The notes beneath the pieces are model-generated. The model was given only the letters and a program-made list of their open reading frames with translations, was not told where the DNA came from and did no database searches. A program made the position numbers and the translations under genes. Shown here one piece after another: positions 12,417 to 23,160 of a DNA stretch of 64,000 nt (positions are counted from its first letter, which is position 1; each line of letters begins with the position of its first letter). This DNA is from Apiospora phragmitis. Taxonomy: Eukaryota; Ascomycota; Sordariomycetes; Amphisphaeriales; Apiosporaceae. The stretch covers positions 868,001 to 932,000 of the forward strand of contig JAQQWL010000009.1 of assembly GCA_038363925.1 (NCBI GenBank), read 5' to 3'.

Positions 12417-13383
12417 AATACCTTATTTTGGTTTGCTATATTTTGTTTTCGAGATCCAATCTTGTCATTTGCTGCCATCTTGGTCTGGGAGATGGGAAAA
12501 TACAATATCGCATTCCTCTAAGGTTTGCTCTTGCCATTGTCAACCTCCGCCTCTGTGCCCTCTTGATGGGTTGTTTCTAGCCTTTTTCTCCACTTGCGCA
12601 GATAAACAGTCAGTTGTAAGAATGAGTCACTTGGCCGCTTAGCTGCTTTTGATGTTTCCGCGTTTTATTCATGTCCTGGGAGCATTTTGATCCGCATCTG
12701 CTCCAATGAGCCAGCCGGTATCTGTGGCAATAAATATATCGCCAGCCAGTTATCCCATTGTGGTCATGTATTTGGAGTCGGCTACTCCAGATTGCATGGA
12801 CAGGAAAGTGCTCCTGGAATTGTGGAATCGCGTGTCGCCATGCTTATACGGTGTGCTTATTCCGTAGTGCCTCGCGCTTTCACGCGTATGGGATAAACAT
12901 CCAGATCCCGACTCGAGTAGCAATCATGCTAATCTTGTGGCAGTTTCCGAGCAAGAGTTGAATTAATACAGAGCAGTCAAACGGAAAGAGCGGGGCGTGA
13001 TGGGAAAGGAGGCAACGACGAAGTCTTTGCAATACCGCGGCTTCGTCTCCAACCTGTGGGATAATCTACCAGTACTACCCTTAGGTGATTGTCTGGTCGA
13101 CCTCAGGTGAAGTTTAAGTGATGTGGGAAGCTTTTGGTTTTTGGTACTATTCAAGAGCTCCTACCTGGCACAACCACACTTGCGTCCACCCTCTCAATCA
13201 ACAGAATCAAGAAGCACTTTTGCCTTCCAGCAGCCTCAACATCTTGGCCTCGGCGATCGTTCTTCAATCATACACCCCAAGGTGATCATGATCGCCCACC
13301 GTCGTTGATAAAGTGAACGTAGTCAACCGCTTGACTTCAACAAACGAGAACAGTTTCGTCTAGCACCGCTCCCCAACGGCACC
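12417..13383. other. Intergenic spacer
   Basis: No ORF with recognisable content; short ORFs on both strands look random. Confidence 0.5.
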
Positions 13384-14848
13384 ATGGTGTCGCCAAAGCT
13401 GGAGTCTCTGGCTATTGAGCTCAAGGTGATGATTCTCAAGGAGATGGATGCCGCCTCTATACTGTCGCTCATCTCCGCATCACCCACCTTCCATCGCATC
13501 TTCTACGGATACTACAATGAGATCCTCGAGCATAGCGTTACCTTCAGCAGTGGCGTTCTCCCGCGGTCCTCAACGATGCCTTGGCAGCAGCCTCTCTGCC
13601 TTACCCTCCCAACATGGACAATGCCGACAAGCCGACCGTGAAGTGGAAACCTGCGGCCGAGAGGGCCGTTCAGCTCTGGAAGCAAAGAAAATTTGCCTTC
13701 GTTCCTGCCGAGCCAAGCAGCCCTCCCTCTCGCACCCTCAGTTGCACCGTTCCTGGTTATACTGGCGATATGTTCCGTCTCCGCCACGCTGTTACTCTCG
13801 CTCGACTGGGCTCCTACATCGAGCATTTCATCGACGATTATGCAGCAAAGGCCAAATGCGATCCTCTCAAGGACTTCTACGTCTACAACAACGTCCCCAG
13901 CTGGGCTCACCCGACTTTGCGATCAAAGAAAACGGCATCCCAAATCCGCCCCAACAAGCATTTAACTAAAGATGAGCTCACCAAGTTCCAACGCGCATTT
14001 TTCCGGTTCGAGCTGTATGCCCGCGTTCACGCCCACCTTGAAAGTAACGGCGAGTATAACGGAAACAAAAACCCACTCATCCAACTCCCCCTTCTGAAAC
14101 CGAAGAAGTAGCCTGTGTTTATGGTTATCTCTACTCGCTTCAAATGCTTATCTGTGAGGAGATGGAATTCGAGGACAATATCAAGCAACGGTACCTCACG
14201 TCGCAAACCTATCCCGTTCGACATTTAAGGATTAATGCATGGCTGGCCCCATACGATCGGGACGTTCTTCTACGGGCCAAGCTCGCCAGTGGCGTCAAGA
14301 GAGTGTGGGACAGTGTCGTGGGACCGCACGATGTGCGCTGTAGACTCGTCTACAAGGACATCTTACAGCGTGTTCAGTCTTCTGATAATGATGGAGGCCA
14401 AGGGCTGATGCTTGGGAACCATCACAGGGACTTCATGTGTGGCGTCCTGAACGGCGATCCCCAATGCACAATGCGCCGCTGCTGCAACAACCAATGGGCT
14501 AAAGTCCACAGATTCCGACGTAGTTCACGGTTCACAGGTGCTCAACATGCAGAACGGAACATAGTCCGCTTTGATGAGGGCGGCATCATGAGCGCAGGAA
14601 TCAAGCCTAACTACTCATGGAACAAGTGGCGCAATCGGCAAATTAAACACATGAGGGACACCATCAAGCCCATTACCCAACGGGAGGCTGAAAGCGTCAT
14701 CGCCACCCGTCGAATGTGCGGTTGGGTCTTCTGGAACGACTCGACTCTGAACCAGTTGCACCGTTACCGCATGTCCGATTTCAAAGCCATTGACTTTAAT
14801 GGATTCCTTGTAGAGAAGGACGACGGCGACAGCAATGCGGTTCACTAG
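13384..14848 (+). CDS. F-box-like protein of unknown function (single exon)
   Basis: Three overlapping open segments in different frames form one protein of 488 residues if two single-base deletions are repaired: a missing C in CCC at 13560-13562 and a missing base near 14105. The N terminus (LAIELKVMILKEMDAASILSLISASPTFHRIF) has the leucine-rich pattern of a fungal F-box, which would bind Skp1 in an SCF ubiquitin ligase. The rest is basic and lacks a recognisable substrate-binding repeat. No intron is needed. The ATG at 13384 is in a good context (caccATGG). Function of the C-terminal 400 residues is unknown. Real gene is likely; intactness depends on the two sites. Confidence 0.65.
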
Positions 14849-16617
14849 GCGATACCTGACAATCGATAGACTGACGCAGACCAATGATACGACCATTGGC
14901 ACCAAAAAAAACACGCTCATCGCCTTCACCGACAGAACCAATCCAATTGCATATCCAATCCAAGCGGCGGAGTATTTGACTCCAACATTGGCATAGCCAG
15001 TCGGACAACCGACTCATACGTCCCTATCACGGCCTCTACGCTCATGCCGAGATGAGGAGGGTCACTTTCCAATACCATTTGTCATGTGGGAAAGTTTAGC
15101 TCCGATGCTGTGTCGATTTGAGGGGAAGAAGGAAATAAATGGCACGCTCAACGATCTAGGGAAATTGTGAACCCTTGCTTTTGCGTAGATCAGGAAAGAA
15201 GAACTGGGGTATCCCGCCCATAACGCGAATGGGCTGAACAGTGCAACAGGATGAGCAGCGCTGATTACATAAGGTCATGAAGGGGAGTTTGGTCTCGCCC
15301 GAAAGTAGTACGGAGTGTTTTGCAGATGAATATTCTCTTGCCCATTGCCATGATTCTTTATCTCGTGAATACAGTGTGACTCGTTTACAAGTCAACCAGG
15401 TATGTATATCAGATGGCTCGGGTAATGATCATGGGGCAAAGTGGTCAGCGACTCCTGGGCATTACCCATCTCATCATTGCGATTCTGTATTACCACCGAG
15501 ACCTGGAGGAATACGACGCTGGGTGGCCATGTCGTCACCGTCACCGGCCCCGTCGCGTTTTCTCTTCTGGCTCTGGAGGTCTAGGGGAGTGTCGGGTGTC
15601 GTGCTTTGCAGGCCTACAGTGAGGATCCGAGTCGCCAGGTAGGCATGCTGCTTGCTGGAAGTCGTTGCTGTAGTTTTTTCTTTTGCTTGGTTTGCGGCTT
15701 CGGCTTCGACTTCGACTTGGTTCATGCCTTCGATCTCAGGCAGTCTACGACTCACCCCCGTATGAGGTGATTCCAATGCATTCGGAAGAACACAAGTTTT
15801 TGAATACCTGCGAGGAAGCGGAATAAGGGCTCATGCTTCACTACGTGCCACTCGAGCTGGGCGCCCTCGTACACGCCGGACTTTCGGCCTCTCCGCCTAG
15901 CCGATTACAAGTCAGCGCGGATGTTTTCTCTGTGTCTACCGCTGCCGCTCGGCGTTGCCTGGTGGTGCTGCGAAGAAGAAGAAGCGGAAGCAGAAGGGGG
16001 GCACTTGCCATTATTCGGTCACATCCTCTTTGGTTGCAGAGGTTGGTACGAGCTCTTCGCCGATATGACCCTGGTGCTGTGTAGTCATGGGCTGCTGCTA
16101 CTGTTGGGTTGGAGGCCGTCTCTCCCCGCCGGGTCAGGGGGGAAAAGGCCGGTGTCGTTGCCCCATCATGCCCATCACTTGACTGCAGGACGATTAGTGA
16201 TGGCATTCCCCTGGAAATATCTGATAGCAGTCATGGATGCGAAGGGGAGAAATGATCAAACTGTTCAAGGGGATTTGCCATGGTTGTTAAAACCAATAAT
16301 GTAACCCTGCTGTTCTTGGTGTTGTGTTTTCAGGGAAACAGGTGCGCCGTTTAGAGATTGACCAAGCAACAAATCTCCCTCATTGTTGTCATCAGGTCAA
16401 CACAAAAGGTCCCAGTACCAATGTTACGGAACAAAGGCCGACAATAAAGGCCCCGTAACACGCTTTTGTTTCAATGCCAGAGTAAGACAGGAAGTAATCC
16501 AGGTAAAGTATGTATTCGTTTGTCAAATAATAGTATTGTTTACCTCACACTACATGTAGTTCGTAAAGACCATGGTTGTTTTTGGAAACTATACCAATGT
16601 TACGAAATTTCTTGGTG
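14849..16617. other. Spacer with weak, conflicting coding signals
   Basis: Between 15413 and about 16300 the plus strand shows fragments that look like a small membrane protein: GQRLLGITHLIIAILYY from ATG 15413, then, one frame away, VVTVTGPVAFSLLALEV, a TAG at 15592-15594, and GSVGCRALQAYSEDPS. A hydrophobic piece also lies at 15921-16120. The minus strand has a competing hydrophilic ORF (15474-15776). I cannot make a coherent gene from either. The rest of the spacer shows nothing. Confidence 0.3.
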
Positions 16618-16625
16618 TATATAAA
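16618..16625 (+). promoter_or_regulatory. TATA box of the zinc-ribbon gene
   Basis: TATATAAA lies 125 bp before the ATG at 16750, a usual distance for a TATA-type fungal promoter with a short leader. Confidence 0.5.
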
Positions 16626-16749
16626 GATGCCGGGAATCCCTTGCTCGTCCAATCTTTATCCCATCACACACAACTCTGTCATCAGAACCTCATACCAAAG
16701 AAGATACCATAAACTATTTCACATTTTCAGGACACGAACATACACAACC

Positions 16750-17682
16750 ATGTGTCGCTTCATGAGATGTACGGTTTGCAGTAAGGTCGGTCAAGTGGAA
16801 CAGCTCCATATGCCGGCCTGTGCCAACCCCCACGAATTCTTGACGCAATGCCAGGAATGCAAAGAGAACTTGGGTGCCTCCTCCTCGTCGTCCATCGGCG
16901 GTAAGGCGGGACCGGCACGGCCCGTCCCGGCTATGAGACCTTCTCGCATCGGAGACCAGCCAAAGAAGCGAAAGGGCGCTGCTCTACTAAAACCCCTGCT
17001 CAGTGGCCATGTTCGTCGCAAGCTGACCGAGATCGAAAGTTCCAAGGATCAGAAACGGACACAGGCTGAAGCGGCTGCAACCGCCTTGCTCAAGCAGCAG
17101 CAGCCGCAGCCGCAGCAGCCGCAGACACCGCCATCGTTGGAGAAGTCCACCTTCGACCTCCAAGACATTGTAATGTAAGACGCAGAGGACACGGCTGTGT
17201 TGCGGCAGTATTTCCGTGACGATCTCGAGGAGTTGGCGCGCTACCATGAGATCATTCGCCAGGATGATCCCAAGTATCTGCAGCAGTTGCTTGACGTGCT
17301 TGAACCCAAGCCGAAGAAACAGAAGCAGAAGCAGCCAGCCCAGGGCACCACGTCGGGCGAGGTCGACATCAGCAGTCTATTCGACAATATGGCGCTTGAC
17401 GTTGCGGACGATGACCGTGATCAGCCTCGCGGCCCCTTTTCCGACGACATGACCCCTGGTACTGACCTAACCCTTGCGCAGATCATCGAATTGTTGCCGG
17501 ACCAGGAGCCGAACGCCTCCAGAACCACCAAGTTCGACTACTCGCAGCCGGCACCGGCACCGGACACGTCCGGTCTCATTGATCTTGGCGACAGTGATGA
17601 TGAGGATCTGCAGCGTTTTATTGGTATCGGTGACGACGACGACGACGACGATGCTTACCACTCACCCTTCGAGCCAATTTGA
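16750..17682 (+). CDS. Zinc-ribbon-like acidic protein with an in-frame TAA
   Basis: No family recognised. The N terminus has paired cysteines C7/C10 and C34/C37 with H20, C24 and H28 between them, a plausible zinc-binding ribbon or RING-like fold. It is followed by a basic, Ser-rich linker, a Gln/Pro tract, and an acidic C-terminal region ending in a run of aspartates. The whole stretch is one frame of 311 codons, but TAA at 17176-17178 interrupts it after residue 142. The downstream part keeps strong coding character (for example DLEELARYHEIIRQDDPKYL). GTAATG at 17170 to GCGGCAG ending 17208 is a 39-nt GT-AG segment of exactly 13 codons that would remove the stop if spliced. Alternatively the TAA is a CAA-to-TAA mutation or an error. 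A nuclear regulatory role is only a guess. Confidence 0.6.
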
Positions 17683-18037
17683 GAGGTAGTTCTGTAGACT
17701 GGCTCTGGTATAGTCCACACACCCATTGATGCCATTGTTCAGTAGATCTCAAGATAAAGTATGGCCCAAGCGATGATGCCATATGGATCTGAGTAACACT
17801 GATGTAGTAGCGAATATGCGACGATTCCCTCGCGATGAAGTAGCAAATGAGTTAGCAATGAATTATTATGCCCCTAAACCTCGATTTAATGAATAAGTGA
17901 CAAGCCCTGTGTGATGACGAAATAAAACATGTGTAATATTGGGGTTGATCAGCGAGACTCATAATCCGTGAATCACCCATCCCAATGTCGAAAGACCTAC
18001 TCGTAGCCTCAACATCTCCCCTATGCCACTAATTCAC
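17683..18037. other. Intergenic spacer between convergent genes
   Basis: Shared 3' region of the zinc-ribbon gene and the alpha-amylase. Nothing else seen. Confidence 0.5.
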
Positions 18038-19802
18038 TCAAGCCTTTGCGTAGATGTCGGCATCGCTAAATAGTTACCCCCGAGTTAGTGCATGCAAACT
18101 AGCCCACCAAATCCAAAAAGGGGGTGGGTGATGGGTGATAGACGGTACTTACAATTTGCCGAAACGCTCCCTCCCCTCGGCGTCCCTGTTCACCCAGACC
18201 GAGACCGACTTGCCAGCGCAAGGAAAATCCCCGAACCCGCCGTCATCGATCCGCACCACGTCGCCCCGCCACCGTAGCACATCCGTCCAGACCTTGCCCC
18301 CATGCGCCTCCCCAACCTCCATGCGAATTCGACCAGGCCCGGCATTGCTCATGACGCAAGCGAGCCCCCATGGGCGCGTCGCCGCCGAGGTCCCGCGCCG
18401 CACGAACCCCACGCAGTGGCGCTCCGCCCAGTAGTCCACCTGGTCGCCGTGCGCGTACAGCTTGCGGGCGAGGACGAGGTCGGGCAGGCGGCCGTCGCAG
18501 GCGGGCGCCTGCGGCTGCTTCCCTTTAATGCCGTACAGGTCGCCGTAGAAGACGCTCGGGTAGCCCTCGGCGCGCAGCAGGATCAGCGCGTACGCCAGGG
18601 GCTTGAAGAAGGCCGCGATGGGCGTGTCGACCGTCTGCCCCGGCTGCGTGTCGTGGTTCATGACGACGGTGACGGCGGCGCCGGGCCGCGCCTGCACCAG
18701 GGAGCCGTCGAACACCGTGCGCAGATCCCCGCGCTCCTGCTGCCGCGACAGCGCCGAGAAGTGGTACACGAGCGGCGCGTCGAAGAGCCAGAATTTGTGG
18801 TGCATATTGTCGAGGTACTCGAGCATCTCGGTCCTGTCTTTGACCCAGAACTCGCCCACGAGAAACAAGGAATCGCTGCCAAACTCCTTCTCGAGGTGCG
18901 CGACGAACTCGTTGGTGAAGCGCTCCGAGAAGTGCTGGCACGCGTCGAGACGAAGACCCCGGAGCCCCAGCTGCCGGACGACCCAGGGGCCCCAGCGAAG
19001 GACGTCGGCGGCGACCTCGGGGTGCGAGTAGTCGAGGTCCGCGAACATGAGGAAGTCGGCGTTGCCGGCCTCGCGGCCGACCGACTGGCTCCAGCACTTT
19101 CCCTCGACGCGGAAAATGCCCATACTGTCGCGCTTGTCGTCGTAGTCGGTGCCGGAAAAGTGCTCCCAGTGGTACTTCTGGGCGCTGTACTGGTCGCCCC
19201 GGCCGGGGAAAGTGGAACCCAAACCAGGCTTCGATCTCAAACGGCTTGCCGACGTCCTTGGTCCGGTCTGGCGATGTCCGATCAGCAATGATGAAGACTC
19301 AGCCGGCTTTTTTAAGGCAAGCAAGAGAGGGGGCGAGGAAATAGAATGAAAGAGGAAGTAGGATGGGGATAGAGAGGGGGTATTGCACGATGCCATTTGA
19401 GACACACCCACCTTCCTGTTCCACTTCCTGCACCCGGCACTTCTCCTTCTCGTCAGCGCCCGCCTTGTGATTGAGGACGGCGTCGAAGTACAACCCCACG
19501 CCCAGCTCCCGCGCCCTCTCGCTCAGGGCGAGCAGGTCCTCCTTGGGCCCCCATTTGGTCGCCCGGCTGCCCTTCTGGTCGAACTCGCCGAGGTCGTACA
19601 GGTCGTAGACGTCGTAGCCGTTAGCCGCGGCGCCGCCCGCGCCCTTGCAGGCCGGCGGGAGCCAGACGTTGTCGATCCCGATGGCCTTGAGGTCGGGCAG
19701 GGCGCCCTGCAGGCGCCGGTAGTGCTTCTGGTCCGCGGGCACGTGCCATTCGAACCCCTGGAGGAGACAGTGGTTTTCTTCTTCCGCTTCTTCTTGAGAC
19801 AT
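18038..19802 (-). CDS. Intracellular-type alpha-amylase (GH13_5-like)
   Basis: Retaining glucan 1,4-alpha-hydrolase of family GH13. Exons (minus): 19802-19412, 19267-18153, 18065-18038; the last exon is only 28 nt and gives the family-typical end FGKFDADIYAKA. Barrel motifs: DAVLNH (107-112), RLDACQH (236-242, nucleophile D238), GEFW (acid/base E268) and NHD (D335). There is no signal peptide; the protein begins with an acidic tail and then CLLQGFEWH, as in the bacterial-like fungal amylases thought to act inside the cell on glycogen or in alpha-glucan synthesis. An extra G at 19205-19208 breaks the frame; without it the protein has 510 residues. The usual Lys before the His of region II is Gln here. 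Confidence 0.9.
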
Positions 19803-20346
19803 TCTGACAACGCGAATTTCTTTGCGGGAGCTTACAGTACACACGGTTCGATGATTTAGTATTTTGTAGGTGCTGAGTTTGTTGAGGTCGGTTTTCTCTT
19901 GTTTTGTAGGCATGTCTCGCGAGGAAGGAGTGGCTCACACGTAGTGTCCGGTTACGCCTATGACGTAGTGGAGGGCGTAAGTAGCAAGAGCCACTCGCCC
20001 TCCTTTGCCGTCAACCGGAGCAAAGGTCCGAAGATGCTACAATGCGACTGCCAATATTCAATGTCGAATTTCCATCAGTGGGATTGGATGTTATTCTATG
20101 CTGAGCTGCTCCCCACGCTACACTACAAGCTCCCCTCTCAGTTAGCTCGCCAGGGCTGGGCGCTATGTGACTGAAGATTTGTATGGCAGGTTTTCATGTT
20201 CGTGTTTATGTACAAGCAATCACAAGATCTACAGAGGCCGTCGTTTCCAATATGGTCAGCCTCTGCTCTTCCATTTCTTTTTCATGGCCCTTGTAATCGC
20301 AGCAGTGGCTTTGTAGCAGGCTTGTGCTTACTGGCATCGTCCCAAA
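19803..20346. other. Intergenic spacer
   Basis: Upstream region of the alpha-amylase and 3' region of the glycosyltransferase, both on the minus strand. No gene seen. Confidence 0.5.
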
Positions 20347-21728
20347 TTACTTATGGCCACCAATGCAAGCCTTCTTCCATAGACTCATACATCTCGCGCT
20401 CTGCCGAATATTGCTGGTCGTGCCCGTGATCTTCTCAGCCTCCGAAACGGCCACCTTGTCCGGTTGCCCGCCCCCCTCCTGGCCGCCGATGCTCCCGTCG
20501 TCGCTGGCCATGCGCCCCGGCGCGTTATCGCCTCGTTCAGCCGGTTCACCTCGCTAGTTTGGCCGAACTGGGTGTCGGGGCGGAAGTGCACCATGACCTC
20601 GGGCGTGACGGCGACGCATTTCAGCAGCCCGGAGCGACACCCATAAAACAGCTTGGTGTCGTAGGCCTGGCCCAGCCCCGTGGAGACAAAGTCGAGCACC
20701 TTGCGCACGCCGCCGCGGTGCACGGCGTAGGCGTACGAGCACACGGCGCCCTGCGACCGGTAGACGGCGCGCTGACCCTCGGGGATGTGCGCCTGCAGGT
20801 AGCTTTTGGTCCCAGCGAAGCCCACGTAGCGCTTGTGCTCCAGCACGGTGGGGTCCTTGAAGAGGCTGACGGTCTCGTTGGGCATGGGCGTGTCGCCGCA
20901 GTGGCCGATCCACAGGATGTCCCACTGGCTAGAGTAGGGATTGCTCTCATCATGCGGCGCATGCGTTTGCTGGCGCACGGCTTCTGCAATGTTGCTCATT
21001 TGATCCTGGAAGAGGGGACAAGTCAGACGAGGTCAAGAGACAAAAAAGGGATGTTATTGATTTCTGCGTGCTTGGATGGTCCATGGCGGCGGGCGGATGG
21101 GTGAGTCGGTTAGTTTACCTTGATGTGGATGTCCCAATCGACATCATCCTCGACGATGAGGGCCGAGTTGAGCTCACTCTGCAGGACGTACTTGAGCAAG
21201 TCGATATGTGCGAGCCAGGCGGCTGCGCTTCCTGGCTCGGGCTTCGGAACGCCTTCAGGGCTAAGGGCGGCGAAGGCCTCGACCATCTCGGGAAGCCAGG
21301 TCGGCTGCGGCGGCACGGTAACGTTCAAGCCACTCAACGCCGCCGCTGCTTGCAGACCTTGCACACGCCATGACTGGCCTCCTCCCTTAGACAGGGCGAG
21401 GATAGCGTCAAACTACAGACAAGGATTCAACATCAATACAAGTTGCGACGAAGAAACAATTGAAGTAACATACTCCCAAGGTTGCATTTCTGGGGCCCCA
21501 AGTGGCTTTCTGCTGTTGCGCAGCGGGCGCCGCCGGCGATGTCGTCGCTCCAGGCTGCGGCTGCTTGTCGTGGTTTTGCAAGACGTTAAAGGGGGCGTGG
21601 GGGAGCACACGCGACGGAGGCGACACGAGATCCCGGTACCACAGGAGACAAAGAGTAACGGTCAAGAGAACCAGAGCTAGGGCGATTCGGGCGATGAACG
21701 ATCTCCCGAGGCCAGCACCGCAAGGCAT
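20347..21728 (-). CDS. Glycosyltransferase family 25-like, type II membrane protein
   Basis: Probable Golgi glycosyltransferase. Exons (minus): 21728-21474, 21412-21119, 21005-20347. The N terminus has a short basic cytosolic end and one membrane helix (FIARIALALVLLTVTLCLLWY), then a Pro/Ala/Gln-rich stem, then the GT25-type domain with HIDLLKYVL and the metal-binding EDDVDWD. The sequence WDILWIGHCGD and the Y-A-V-H-R-G-G segment also fit this family. A missing base near 20530-20532 shifts the frame after SEVNRLNE; in the correct frame the tail runs GRMASDDGS to NIRQSARCMSLWK and stops at 20347, total 402 residues. The acceptor substrate is unknown. Confidence 0.85.
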
Positions 21729-22315
21729 GGCTGGCTTGCTGGCTGGCTGGCTTGGCTTGGCGATATGTATAATATGACTCTCGAAACAGAGATGGAAATA
21801 ATTCCATCTAGATGCAATGGTATTTTGTTAGTAGCTCATTTATTGTTTCTCCTTTAATTTCAACGGCGATCGGCCCTTGGTAAATTAGGCACCCTTTGCA
21901 CTGGGTCGGAAAGGAAGCTAACGGCCGTTTTTGTGTTGGAGCTCGTTCGCGGGGTGGCTCTCCGTTCTAGGCACTGTGTGGCACATCATCGTTGCGAGAG
22001 TTTGACCTCAACATAATCGGCCGGCAACCTTCGTGATGCCGGTGCCGGTGCCGATCTAGGTTTGCTGAAGCGAGGGTGAACAAACAGGAAGTTTGCGATC
22101 TGTGATCCGCCGTTTCTTCCATTGATATACACCTAGGTAGTATTGGTTCGTAATGGGGTTTTGAGAATGAGAAAGAACCACCCAACATCGGTCACTTATT
22201 TATTCGTATGTGACCATCACTACCTAATGTAGGTAGGTAGACTTTATGTGCAGACCATTGTGATATCACCTACTCCTTTCCTGTATACCTACCGGACCTT
22301 AGATGCTTAGCAACC
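21729..22315. other. Intergenic spacer
   Basis: Promoter region of the glycosyltransferase on the left. Short TAGGTAGG-type tracts occur near 22223. No gene seen. Confidence 0.5.
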
Positions 22316-23160
22316 ATGTCGTACAAATACCTTGTAATATATTACGGCACTGCGTTCTTTGACCTGGGGCACGTCCTGGCCCACGAGAAGGAAGTCACGC
22401 TTTCGTTCTTCCTTGAAAATGTGCACTGCTCGGCATTAACCAGATTGATACTGTTGCATAGCCATCCTCTCTAAATAACCCTAGTGGCTCCGAGCACCTG
22501 ATAGGTACGGTGCAGGCCGCTGCCAAAGGCTTCACTATCAGCAGGAAGGTGTTCTTCCCCGGACAGAGCAGCAAATGTAACCTGGCCAAGGAAGCTACCC
22601 GCAAAAGCATCGACCGCAGTCTGGAAACACTGGGTGTCGACAGGGTCAGTACCATCATGTAGGCCCGTCTCGCTGACGAGGTCACTCCGCTCGAGGAGCA
22701 CCCCGAGAGGTCAAGCGACCAAACCCGGCTTGGGCATTGCAATAGGGCAAGGGTGCCGAGGCAGCTTGCTGCCCTTCGAAGTCTGACATCACTCCCGTCT
22801 CGTAGTATAGTCTTTCCAAGTTCCCCGCTGAGACCGTGGAAAGGTTCATCGCGATTTGCGAGCGAAAGGGGCACGCCAAGCCGTCTGCAAAACAGCGACA
22901 GGATAATCTGACCGTGTTTAGGCCAGAGAGAGAGCATGACCCCCTGCTGTGCAAACATAACGTGGTCTTCGACGCCTACTCGCAGCTGTGCGAGCGCGAT
23001 AGTATCCTCCTCTGAGGCTCCTGACCGGCGCAGATCGAGCAGAACATGCATGCCATGTCGGCTATCAACAGGCACACTGCCCGATGAGATCCTGGCTGTG
23101 TGGAGAAATTCGGAAGAGCCTCAAGAACAGCCGCGTTTCTTTCATGGCCCAGCCAAGTGA
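22316..23160 (+). pseudogene. Decayed aldo/keto reductase gene
   Basis: Remnant of an NADPH-dependent aldo/keto reductase of the aflatoxin-aldehyde-reductase-like type. ATG 22316 is followed by YYGTAFFDLGH, then after shifts GSEHLIGT, FTISRKVFFPGQSS, RKSIDRSLETLGVD, a stop where the Tyr of IMYLH is expected, and DEVTPLEEH. Then come AETVERFIAICERKGHAKPS and LLCKHNVVFDAYS. The next homologous piece is the C-terminal PAQIEQNMHAMSAIN and LPDEILAV, ending HGPAK, so roughly 100 residues of the barrel are missing. Several stops and frame changes cannot be repaired by a single base. Unlike the neighbouring frame-shifted genes this is genuine decay. Confidence 0.75.

Noticed and set aside
15474..15776. 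100-codon hydrophilic minus-strand ORF
   Set aside because: Low complexity, no neighbour exon, and competing membrane-like frames on the other strand; left uncalled.
18302..19291. 329-codon plus-strand ORF opposite the alpha-amylase
   Set aside because: It is antisense to conserved GH13 motifs and has no fold-like pattern.
22395..23075. 226-codon minus-strand ORF
   Set aside because: It is antisense to the aldo/keto reductase remnant, whose plus-strand blocks match a known family in order.
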